Part shown: positions 1-6,982 of the stretch, one piece after another
Layout: every line of letters begins with the position of its first letter
How positions within the stretch are numbered: position 1 is the first letter of the stretch
Position numbers and translations under genes: made by a program
Notes under the pieces: generated by a model
The model's database searches: none
What the model saw: only the letters and a program-made list of their open reading frames with translations
What the model was told of the DNA's origin: nothing
NCBI GenBank assembly: GCA_900557035.1
Contig: USRA01000005.1
Span: 1 to 49,166, forward strand
Direction: 5' to 3'
DNA: 49,166 nucleotides
Source of the DNA: an uncultured Prevotella sp.
GTDB lineage: Bacteria > Bacteroidota > Bacteroidia > Bacteroidales > Bacteroidaceae

Positions 1-15
1 ATCTGGTAAAAACAT

Positions 16-57
16 AAAAAAGTCTTGCAGGCACATTGGCTTGCAAGACTTTTTTTT
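16..57. terminator. Bidirectional intrinsic terminator
   Basis: Inverted repeat with arms AAGTCTTGCA (20-29) and TGCAAGACTT (42-51) around a 12-nt loop. An A-run precedes it and a T-run follows it, so it can stop transcription from either side. It lies just past the stop codon of the minus-strand EamA transporter and probably also ends a gene entering from the left. Confidence 0.85.
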
Positions 58-101
58 ATGCTTGTTGCTTTCTTTGCAGAAAGATTCGTATGCTATGCTG
101 A

Positions 102-1019
102 TTACTTTGTTCCGAAATAGAGGAAGAGCATTCCGAGCAAGACGAGGAGGAGATCCACGAACTTCGCCTTGAGGTTCTTCTCATGGAAGATGGCTGCACC
201 GAAGAGGAAGCTGACGATGACCGAACCACGGCGGATCATGCTCACGATACTGATCATGGCACCCGGTAGGCTGAGCGCATAGAAATATACGAAGTCGGCA
301 GCCGAGAGGAAGATGCTGATGAAGATGATGCTCCAGTGCCAATGGAATGGGGTGGAGTTCTTCTTCGTTGGCCACCAGATCATCAGGAGCATAGCTCCCA
401 TGAGGAAGCACTGGTAGATATTGTACCAGCTCTGTACGATCATTCTATCCAATCCCACACCACCATTCTCAGGTGGAGCCATCAGGTATTTATCGTAGAG
501 ACCACTCACGGCACCGAGCACGGCAGCCAGTACGATGAAGTAGATCCATTTGTTGTGCTTGAAGTCGATGCCCTCTTTCTTTCCGCTGCGCGAAAGCATG
601 GCAAAGGAGATGATGGCAAGGATGACACCAATCCACTGGTAGAGGTTGAGTACCTCACCGTAAACCAGCAGGGCACCCACGAGCGTCATCACCGGACGGG
701 TGGCATTGATAGGTCCCACGATGGTGAGCGGCAGATGCTTCATGCCGAAATAACCGAAAATCCAACTGCTCAATACAATGAAACTCTTGAGCACGATGTA
801 CTTGTGAACTTCCCATCCGCCTTCAGCAACATGGAACATCGTTCCATCCAGCGTATTTCCTGTATAGCTCATGATGATGAACGGCAGGAAGATGAGCGAT
901 GAGAAAAGCGTGTTCAGAAAGAGCACGGGAATCACTGCGTTACCTGAAAGTGCCTTCTTCTTGAAGGCATCATAGAATCCCAGCAGCGCTGCTGAGAGAA
1001 ATGCTAATACTAACCACAT
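102..1019 (-). CDS. EamA/DMT-family transporter
   Basis: A 305-residue integral membrane protein with about ten hydrophobic helices in two similar halves, as in drug/metabolite transporters of the EamA type. It should move a small metabolite across the inner membrane; the substrate cannot be read from sequence. The start is set at the ATG at 1017-1019 (MWLVLAFLSAALLGFYDAF). The open frame continues upstream to 1124, but that stretch is a translation of intergenic repeats (KVQS-type peptide) and has no membrane character, so it was left out. The second half has the typical pattern of a basic loop followed by a helix near the C-terminus. It lies downstream of truA on the same strand, separated by about 140 bp of repeats. 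Confidence 0.85.
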   Translation of the reverse strand: MWLVLAFLSAALLGFYDAFKKKALSGNAVIPVLFLNTLFSSLIFLPFIIMSYTGNTLDGTMFHVAEGGWEVHKYIVLKSFIVLSSWIFGYFGMKHLPLTIVGPINATRPVMTLVGALLVYGEVLNLYQWIGVILAIISFAMLSRSGKKEGIDFKHNKWIYFIVLAAVLGAVSGLYDKYLMAPPENGGVGLDRMIVQSWYNIYQCFLMGAMLLMIWWPTKKNSTPFHWHWSIIFISIFLSAADFVYFYALSLPGAMISIVSMIRRGSVIVSFLFGAAIFHEKNLKAKFVDLLLVLLGMLFLYFGTK

Positions 1020-1028
1020 ATTACTTTT

Positions 1029-1061
1029 ACTTTGACCATTGAACTTTGACCATTGAACTTT
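1029..1061. repeat. 14-bp tandem repeat
   Basis: The unit ACTTTGACCATTGA occurs at 1029-1042 and 1043-1056, followed by the start of a third copy. It is part of a wider field of CTTTGAAC-like words between truA and the EamA gene. The stretch is upstream of the transporter start, so it could influence its translation, but no protein signal is present. Confidence 0.8.
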
Positions 1062-1091
1062 ATGATTACTTTTACTTTGAACTTTGAGATT

Positions 1092-1159
1092 ACTTTGAAC
1101 TTTATGATATGGCTTGTCTTGCAACTTATAGGATTATTGCCAATCATAAAGTTCAAAGT
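1092..1159. repeat. 17-bp perfect inverted repeat downstream of truA
   Basis: ACTTTGAACTTTATGAT at 1092-1108 is exactly complementary to 1143-1159, with a 34-nt loop. The right arm abuts the truA stop codon (1160-1162). A transcript leaving truA would fold into this hairpin, but there is no clear T-run, so it may protect an mRNA end rather than terminate. Words from the same family occur at 1057-1070 and 13807-13823. Confidence 0.75.
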
Positions 1160-1939
1160 TCAAAGTTCGTTGTACCCCACGTCTTCCAGGAACAATGCGT
1201 TGCCTGGCATGCTTTCGCCCGCATCACTGCGGCTTCCGTTGTGCAGGATGTCGAGAAACTGTTCCATCGTAATTTTGCCCCTGCCTACATCAATGAGGGT
1301 ACCCACTACGGCACGCACCATGTTTCGGAGGAAACGGTTGGCGGTAATCTCGAAATACCAGGTAGTAGGGGAGGTCTGAACCCATCGGGCAGCCGACACA
1401 TGGCAGATGGTAGTCTTGTTGTCACCACCTGCCTTGCAGAAGGCAGCGTAGTCTTCGTGCTGCAGGAAATACTTTGCCGCCTCGTTCATCTTTTCGAAAT
1501 CGAGGGGGTAGTTCATCTGCAGGGAATAATGGCGCTCGAAAGGATCCTTCCGGGTATGTATATAATAATGATAGGTACGCGAGGTGGCTGAGAAGCGGGC
1601 GTGCATCTCGGCATCTACCTCCCGAACTTCATAGACGGCAATGTCGCGTGGCAGGATTCTGTTCAGACGATACACCAGCTGGTCGAGGGCCATCGGGATT
1701 CTTTCTTTCGAAACTTTCTCTTCCGAAACTTTCTCTTCCGGATTCCAGTCAAAATGCGCTGCCATGTTTCGGGCATGCACGCCGGTGTCTGTTCTTCCTG
1801 CACCTACCACTTCAATCTCTTTTCTGAGGAGGATGGAGAGGGCACGCTGCAACTCCTGCTGCACCGAATTGGCATTGGGCTGAATCTGCCAGCCGTGATA
1901 GTTGGTTCCGTCGTAACCAAAGAATATAAAATATCTCAT
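1160..1939 (-). CDS. truA: tRNA pseudouridine synthase A
   Basis: 259 residues, normal family length. TruA converts uridines 38-40 in the anticodon arm of many tRNAs to pseudouridine. The catalytic motif is visible as GRTDTGVHA with the nucleophile Asp51. Other hallmarks are the N-terminal FFGYDGTNYHGWQ strand and the FLRNMVR segment near residue 205. The start ATG at 1937-1939 opens directly into the conserved first strand. A -7-like box (TAACTTTG on the minus strand) is at 1962-1969. The transporter gene follows it on the same strand across a repeat-filled gap. Confidence 0.97.
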   Translation of the reverse strand: MRYFIFFGYDGTNYHGWQIQPNANSVQQELQRALSILLRKEIEVVGAGRTDTGVHARNMAAHFDWNPEEKVSEEKVSKERIPMALDQLVYRLNRILPRDIAVYEVREVDAEMHARFSATSRTYHYYIHTRKDPFERHYSLQMNYPLDFEKMNEAAKYFLQHEDYAAFCKAGGDNKTTICHVSAARWVQTSPTTWYFEITANRFLRNMVRAVVGTLIDVGRGKITMEQFLDILHNGSRSDAGESMPGNALFLEDVGYNEL

Positions 1940-2050
1940 TGCTTTTCACTTAAAACGACTGCAAAGTTACTAAAAAAACGTGAAATATGGTATAATAATA
2001 CAGAATATTTTCAAAAATGATACAATCTTGAAAGAAAAGTGCGATTTTAT

Positions 2051-2081
2051 TTTGCAATATGCTAATAATTGTGTACTTTTG
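2051..2081 (+). promoter_or_regulatory. Promoter of dapA
   Basis: Bacteroidota-type promoter: TTTG at 2051-2054, a 19-nt spacer, then TACTTTTG at 2074-2081. Transcription should begin near 2088, giving a short leader before the dapA ATG at 2106. Confidence 0.75.
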
Positions 2082-2105
2082 CCAACGATTTTGTTTATTT
2101 AGATT

Positions 2106-2993
2106 ATGGCACAGAATATATTTAGGGGCCTTGGTGTTGCCCTCATTACTCCTTTTAAGGCCGATGGTTCGGTAGATTATCAGTCGCTCAAGCGATTGGT
2201 AGAGTTCCAAATTGACAATGGTGCAGACTTCCTTTGCATCCTTGCAACAACTGGTGAGGCTCCTTGCCTGACCCAGGAAGAGAAAGACAAGATTACAGAA
2301 TTGGTGAAAGACGTGAACAAGGGTCGCGTCAAGATATTGAAATATTGTGGCGGCAACAATACTGCAGCTGTTGTAGAGGAAATCAAGAATACCAACTGGA
2401 GCGGCATCGATGGCATCCTCAGCATCTGTCCTTATTATAACAAGCCATCACAGGAAGGTTTGTATCAGCACTTCAAGGCAATTGCACAGGTTAGTCCGCT
2501 GCCTATCGTACTTTATAATGTACCTGGCAGAACTGGTATCAATATGAAGCCAGAAACCACCTGCCGCATTGCCCGCGACTTCCCTAATGTGGTAGCCGTG
2601 AAGGAGGCGAGTGGTAGTCTGGAGCAGGTAGATGAGATTATCAAGAACAAGCCGGACAATTTCGAAGTCATCAGCGGTGATGATGCCCTTACCTTCTCTA
2701 TGATTGCGAGTGGTGCTGCCGGTGTGATTTCTGTCATCGGTAATGCTCTGCCAAAGGCATTCAGCAGAATGATCCGTCTGGAGTTCCGTGGTGAGTACGA
2801 GCCAGCCCGCAAGATTCATCATTCCTTCACTGAGCTTTACAGTCTTCTCTTCGTAGATGGTAATCCTGCCGGTGTGAAGGCATTGCTCAATGATATGGGC
2901 TTTATCGAGAACGAGCTGCGCCTGCCGCTGGTTCCTACCCGTATCGCTACCAAGCAGAAAATGAGTGAAATCCTCAGAACTTTGAATATTTAA
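2106..2993 (+). CDS. dapA: 4-hydroxy-tetrahydrodipicolinate synthase
   Basis: 295 residues, the usual length. DapA condenses pyruvate with aspartate semialdehyde, the first committed step toward diaminopimelate and lysine, in the cytoplasm. The TIM-barrel motifs are present: the TTGE loop at 48-51, the catalytic Tyr at 137 (VLYNVPGRTG) and the Schiff-base Lys166 in VAVKEASG. The start follows a clear promoter at 2051-2081. The gene seems to be transcribed alone; a palindromic hairpin follows its stop. Feedback control by lysine is known for some members but cannot be judged here. Confidence 0.97.
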   Translation: MAQNIFRGLGVALITPFKADGSVDYQSLKRLVEFQIDNGADFLCILATTGEAPCLTQEEKDKITELVKDVNKGRVKILKYCGGNNTAAVVEEIKNTNWSGIDGILSICPYYNKPSQEGLYQHFKAIAQVSPLPIVLYNVPGRTGINMKPETTCRIARDFPNVVAVKEASGSLEQVDEIIKNKPDNFEVISGDDALTFSMIASGAAGVISVIGNALPKAFSRMIRLEFRGEYEPARKIHHSFTELYSLLFVDGNPAGVKALLNDMGFIENELRLPLVPTRIATKQKMSEILRTLNI

Positions 2994-2998
2994 TATAT

Positions 2999-3064
2999 TG
3001 ATTAGTGATTTAGTTATTATTGATTATTACAAGCTACAATAATCATTGATAACTAATCACTGAT
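2999..3064. repeat. Imperfect palindromic hairpin (ATTAGTGATT family)
   Basis: About 30 nt starting at 2999 pair with 3038-3064 with a few mismatches around a 9-nt loop. The word ACTAATCACT (3052-3061) reappears in the hairpin at 24494-24503, suggesting one dispersed family. There is no T-run, so it is not an obvious terminator, although it lies between dapA and the AraC gene. Confidence 0.65.
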
Positions 3065-3082
3065 AATTAATCACTATACATT

Positions 3083-3970
3083 ATGGCTGAAGACAGAAGA
3101 ATCATACATGAGATTACCCCGCTGATGGGTAAGGATGTGCTTTACATTGCCGACAGGCACAAGAAGGAGTTTACCTATCCGATACACAATCATTCGGTGT
3201 TCGAACTCAATTTTGTGGAGAATGCGGCGGGGGTAAAGCGTATTGTGGGTGATTCTCAGGAGGTAATTGGCGACTTTGACCTCTGTCTCATCACATCGCC
3301 TGATCTGGAACACGTATGGGAACAGAACGTCTGTCGCAGTGAAGACATCCGTGAGATTACCATCCAGTTTGATTTCAGTATGGGTGAGGAGACTCTCTTC
3401 GGCAGAAATCCGTATGCCAGCATTACCCGTATGATGCAGGAGGCAAAGAAGGGACTTTCTTTTCCTCTGAAGGCGATTATGAAGGTATATCAATTGCTGG
3501 ATACTCTGAGTACAGTAAAGGATGGCTTTTATGCCGTGCAGCAGTTTCTCACTATTCTTTATGAACTGTCGAAGTGTGAGAATGCGCGAACTTTGGCATC
3601 GAGCAGCTATGCCAAGGTAGCGGTGGAGGATGACAGCCGACGTATTCTGAAGGTAAAGAACTATATCTCGAAGAACTATATGGATGAACTCCGTTTGCCG
3701 GATCTCGCTTCGCTGGCGGGTATGAGCTCGAGTGCCTTCAGCAGATTCTTCAAGCTCCATACGGGTAGAAACATCTCAGAGTATATCATCGACCTCCGTC
3801 TGGGCTATGCTGCCAGGATGCTGGTGGATACTGCAAAAAGCATCAGCGAAATCGGGTTCGACTGCGGTTTCAATAACCTCAGTAACTTCAATCGCATCTT
3901 CAAGAAGAAGAAGGGGTGCTCGCCAAGTGAGTTCAGAGAGAACTATCATAAGACCAGAATTATCGTATAA
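3083..3970 (+). CDS. AraC-family transcriptional regulator
   Basis: 295 residues. The N-terminal part (about 20-130) looks like a cupin effector domain with the metal-site-like IHNHSVFELNFV strand. The C-terminal 100 residues form the AraC-type double helix-turn-helix: the first helix pair near LASLAGMSSSAFSRFFK, the second near SISEIGFDCGFNNLSNFNRIFK, ending in the typical KKKKGCSPSEFR. It should bind DNA in response to a small molecule, often a sugar. It lies directly upstream of uxaC, so uronate control is a fair guess but is not shown. The ATG at 3083 begins a plausible N-terminus; the upstream hairpin separates it from dapA. Confidence 0.93.
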   Translation: MAEDRRIIHEITPLMGKDVLYIADRHKKEFTYPIHNHSVFELNFVENAAGVKRIVGDSQEVIGDFDLCLITSPDLEHVWEQNVCRSEDIREITIQFDFSMGEETLFGRNPYASITRMMQEAKKGLSFPLKAIMKVYQLLDTLSTVKDGFYAVQQFLTILYELSKCENARTLASSSYAKVAVEDDSRRILKVKNYISKNYMDELRLPDLASLAGMSSSAFSRFFKLHTGRNISEYIIDLRLGYAARMLVDTAKSISEIGFDCGFNNLSNFNRIFKKKKGCSPSEFRENYHKTRIIV

Positions 3971-3984
3971 AATACGCATAACGT

Positions 3985-4028
3985 AATCGTTTAAGTGAAA
4001 TAATTAAAAATATTTCCCTTAAACGATT
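3985..4028. promoter_or_regulatory. Inverted-repeat operator candidate upstream of uxaC
   Basis: AATCGTTTAAG at 3985-3995 is perfectly complementary to CTTAAACGATT at 4018-4028, with a 22-nt spacer. The right arm ends 20 nt before the -7 box of uxaC (4049-4056), so it covers the place where the -33 element should lie. That placement fits a regulator site better than a terminator, since no T-run follows. The regulator is unknown; the adjacent AraC protein is one candidate. Confidence 0.55.
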
Positions 4029-4048
4029 TCTTTTTGGGATATTTATTG

Positions 4049-4056
4049 TATCTTTG
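4049..4056 (+). promoter_or_regulatory. -7 element of uxaC promoter
   Basis: TATCTTTG, matching the Bacteroidota TAnnTTTG element, 53 nt before the uxaC ATG. No good TTTG lies 19-20 nt upstream, where the inverted-repeat arm is found instead, so the promoter may need an activator. Confidence 0.6.
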
Positions 4057-4109
4057 CGTCATCATTAGTATTATTAAATAAATAAACATTTAAAAACTAC
4101 TATACAGTT

Positions 4110-5513
4110 ATGAAGCAATTTATGGATGAAAACTTCCTGCTTGATACCAAGACAGCGCAGGACCTTTTCCACAATCATGCGGCTAAGATGCCAATCATCG
4201 ATTATCACTGCCACCTCATCCCTGAGATGGTTGCGAATGATCACAAGTTCAAGAGCATTACAGAACTCTGGCTCGGTGGTGACCACTACAAGTGGCGTGC
4301 TATGCGTACCAATGGTGTAGATGAGCGTTTCTGCACAGGTACTGACACCAGCGACTGGGAGAAGTTCGAGAAATGGGCAGAGACTGTACCATATACTTTC
4401 CGTAACCCTCTTTATCACTGGACACACCTGGAGCTCAAGACAGCTTTCGGTATCAACAAGCAGTTGAGCCCTAAGACTGCACGTGAAATCTACGACGAGT
4501 GTAACGAGAAGTTGCAGCAGCCTGAGTTTACTGCTCGTGGCTTCATGCGTCACTATAATGTAGAGTGCGTCTGTACAACAGATGATCCTATCGATGATCT
4601 CCGTTACCACAAGCAGACACGTGAGAGTGGTTTCGAGATCAAGATGATTCCAGCTTGGCGTCCTGACAAGGCGATGAACATCGAGAAGCCTGATTTCGCT
4701 GAGTATATGAACAAGTTGGGCGAGGTAGCTGGTGTTACCCTCACTACTTTCCAGGATATGGTTGATGCTTTGCAGAAGCGTCACGACTTCTTTACCGAGA
4801 ATGGCTGTAAGTTGAGCGACCACGGTATCGAGGAGTTCTATGATGAGCCATATACAGATTCTCAGATTGAGACTATCTTTGCAAAGGCAATGCGCGGTCA
4901 GCAGCTCTCTGCACTCGAGATCCGCCAGTATAAGCATGCCTTCCTGAAGGTTTGCGCTGAGATGGATCACGCAGCCGACTGGACTCAGCAGTTCCACTAT
5001 GGTGCTATCCGCGATAACAATACATTGATGTACAACAAGCTCGGTGCTGATACCGGTTTCGACTCTATCGGTGAGTTTACTACCGCTAAGGCTATGAGCA
5101 ACTTCCTCAATGAGTTGAATATGGAGGGTAAGTTGACACGTACCATCCTCTATACCTTGAACCCATGTGCCAACGAGGTAATCGCTACCATGCTTGGTAA
5201 CTTCCAGGACGGTTCTTGCCCAGGTAAGATCCAGTTCGGTTCAGGCTGGTGGTTCAACGATCAGCTCGATGGTATGACCCGTCAGATGAATGCACTCTCA
5301 GTATTGGGTCTCTTGAGCCGTTTCGTAGGTATGTTGACCGACTCACGTTCGTTCCTCAGCTACCCACGTCACGAGTATTTCCGTCGTTTGCTCTGCAACC
5401 TTCTCGGCAATGATGTAGAGAAGGGCTTGCTTCCTAACGACATGGAGAGCCTCTCTCGCATGGTAGAGGATATCTCTTACAACAATGCTCGCAACTACTT
5501 CAAGTTCTACTAA
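4110..5513 (+). CDS. uxaC: Glucuronate/galacturonate isomerase
   Basis: 467 residues, full length. UxaC interconverts D-glucuronate with fructuronate and D-galacturonate with tagaturonate, the entry step for pectin- and glucuronan-derived uronates. The amidohydrolase-like metal motif is visible as DYHCHL (His33, His35), and the family signature continues through TELWLGGDHYKWRAMR and, late in the protein, FGSGWWFNDQ. The start ATG follows an AT-rich leader. Codon use is strongly biased toward the set also seen in htpG and rnf here, suggesting high expression. It appears to be a single-gene unit with its own promoter and a terminator at 5549-5589. Uronate reductase and dehydratase genes are not in the window. 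Confidence 0.97.
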   Translation: MKQFMDENFLLDTKTAQDLFHNHAAKMPIIDYHCHLIPEMVANDHKFKSITELWLGGDHYKWRAMRTNGVDERFCTGTDTSDWEKFEKWAETVPYTFRNPLYHWTHLELKTAFGINKQLSPKTAREIYDECNEKLQQPEFTARGFMRHYNVECVCTTDDPIDDLRYHKQTRESGFEIKMIPAWRPDKAMNIEKPDFAEYMNKLGEVAGVTLTTFQDMVDALQKRHDFFTENGCKLSDHGIEEFYDEPYTDSQIETIFAKAMRGQQLSALEIRQYKHAFLKVCAEMDHAADWTQQFHYGAIRDNNTLMYNKLGADTGFDSIGEFTTAKAMSNFLNELNMEGKLTRTILYTLNPCANEVIATMLGNFQDGSCPGKIQFGSGWWFNDQLDGMTRQMNALSVLGLLSRFVGMLTDSRSFLSYPRHEYFRRLLCNLLGNDVEKGLLPNDMESLSRMVEDISYNNARNYFKFY

Positions 5514-5548
5514 AGAGTAGTAGAATCTGATCAGCAAAATACTAAGAC

Positions 5549-5589
5549 AAATCCCTTCACGGCATCTTTGAGGTGTTGTGAGGGGATTT
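5549..5589 (+). terminator. Hairpin after uxaC
   Basis: AAATCCCTTCAC (5549-5560) pairs with GTGAGGGGATTT (5578-5589) with one G-U pair and a 17-nt loop. It follows the uxaC stop by 35 nt; the tail is only moderately T-rich, so some read-through into the next gene is possible. Confidence 0.6.
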
Positions 5590-5616
5590 GTTGCTTGATA
5601 ACAAAAACCGGAGTGT

Positions 5617-6936
5617 ATGGGATTGATAGATAAAATAGTAGGTTTCTACGAGGATATCAGGGAGTTGAATTCTTCGAATATCCAGGATTTTCGAGGCAAG
5701 ATGAAATCTTGGCTCAAGATGGGGATGCTCGCAGGTCGTATCTTCTATATCAAGGATATGTGGGCCAGGGATGTGGCGGCTTTGACCTTTGCCTCGTTTA
5801 TGGCATTAATCCCATTCATGGCGATGATGTTTGTCATAGCCCGCGGTTTCGGTTATACGGCTATGCTGGAGTCGTGGCTATCTACCACTTTCGAAGCGCA
5901 ACCCATTGTGGCTCAGACCATCGTGAATTTCGTTCACAATTATATCGAGAACACTCAGAGCAACTATATCATCGGTACGGGTATCGTGATGTTTCTTTAT
6001 ACCATCATCTCGCTGATGCAGAAGATTGAACTCACCTTTGATGACATCTGGCATACGGGTGAGCGTTCGTGGAAGCAGATTGTGACAGAATATCCTACCA
6101 TTCTTTTCGGACTGGGTATGATGATTCTCTTCGCCTCTTTCTTTAATGTTTGGACGGTGAATGTGATAGATGATGTGGATAGGATTGCTGATATGGGGGA
6201 GACTATCCCGGCTTTCATCCTGCATGTAGCTGCATTTGTGCCGATGTTTCTTTTCTTTGTGTTCTGCTATTGCGTGATTCCTAATACGTATATACGGTTT
6301 CGCAGTACTTTGGTGCCTTCGCTTCTGGCGGGCATCAGCATGACGGCATTGCAGTATGGATATATTTATCTGCAGGTATTCCTTTCGAGCTATAACGTAA
6401 TCTATGGTTCGCTTGCTGCCATTCCGCTGTTCCTTCTGTGGCTCCAGATTTCGTGGGCAATCGTAGTATTCGGTGCCTTGCTCTGCTATACCAACCAGAA
6501 CCTGCATCATTATGACTTAGACTTGATGTATGATCATGTGAAGTTGGAACAGCGTATCAAGGTCTGTGCCGTGGTGATGCATCAGGTGTGTCATCGCTTC
6601 AATGATGGTGAGCGGGCATATACACCGAAGGATATCCATGAGATGACGAAGATTCCGCAGCAGATCATCAATCACGCCGTGAAGGAATTGCTTCAGGCAA
6701 AGCTGCTGGTGGAAATCCGAAGCGAGAAGAAGGCTAGTTTCGAGGAATCGATCATCCTGCATCCGATAGAGAAGATCGATCATCTTACCTATGGAGCGAT
6801 GATAGAGCGGCTCTTTACCTATGGGGCTGATGTTGTGGGACTTGCTGAGCAGAACCCTGACTGGGAAAAGTGGAAAGACATAGATGTCCTGAATGCTGAG
6901 TTAGTAGAAAAGGGCAAGCATATCAATTTTGTTTAA
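5617..6936 (+). CDS. YihY/BrkB-family inner-membrane protein with C-terminal winged-helix-like region
   Basis: 439 residues. Residues 30-290 hold the YihY/BrkB membrane core with about six helices, recognisable from ARDVAALTFASFMALIPF and the PLFLLWLQISWAIVVFGA helix. The family was once called ribonuclease BN, but that activity belongs to another protein; its true role is unknown. Residues 310-400 are soluble and look like a winged-helix module (PKDIHEMTKIPQQIINHAVKELLQA), a form common in Bacteroidota members. A GGAG sequence precedes the ATG at 5617. The GH20 gene follows by 46 bp in the same direction, so they may share a transcript. Confidence 0.9.
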   Translation: MGLIDKIVGFYEDIRELNSSNIQDFRGKMKSWLKMGMLAGRIFYIKDMWARDVAALTFASFMALIPFMAMMFVIARGFGYTAMLESWLSTTFEAQPIVAQTIVNFVHNYIENTQSNYIIGTGIVMFLYTIISLMQKIELTFDDIWHTGERSWKQIVTEYPTILFGLGMMILFASFFNVWTVNVIDDVDRIADMGETIPAFILHVAAFVPMFLFFVFCYCVIPNTYIRFRSTLVPSLLAGISMTALQYGYIYLQVFLSSYNVIYGSLAAIPLFLLWLQISWAIVVFGALLCYTNQNLHHYDLDLMYDHVKLEQRIKVCAVVMHQVCHRFNDGERAYTPKDIHEMTKIPQQIINHAVKELLQAKLLVEIRSEKKASFEESIILHPIEKIDHLTYGAMIERLFTYGADVVGLAEQNPDWEKWKDIDVLNAELVEKGKHINFV

Positions 6937-6982
6937 TATTAATTTGAATAATAGTATATAAACCTTTAAAAACCATTAGTGT

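Noticed and set aside
336..902. 188-residue open frame antisense to the EamA transporter
   Set aside because: His/Gln-rich shadow product without any domain.
1020..1124. N-terminal extension of the EamA transporter
   Set aside because: It translates the intergenic repeats; the true membrane protein starts at 1019.
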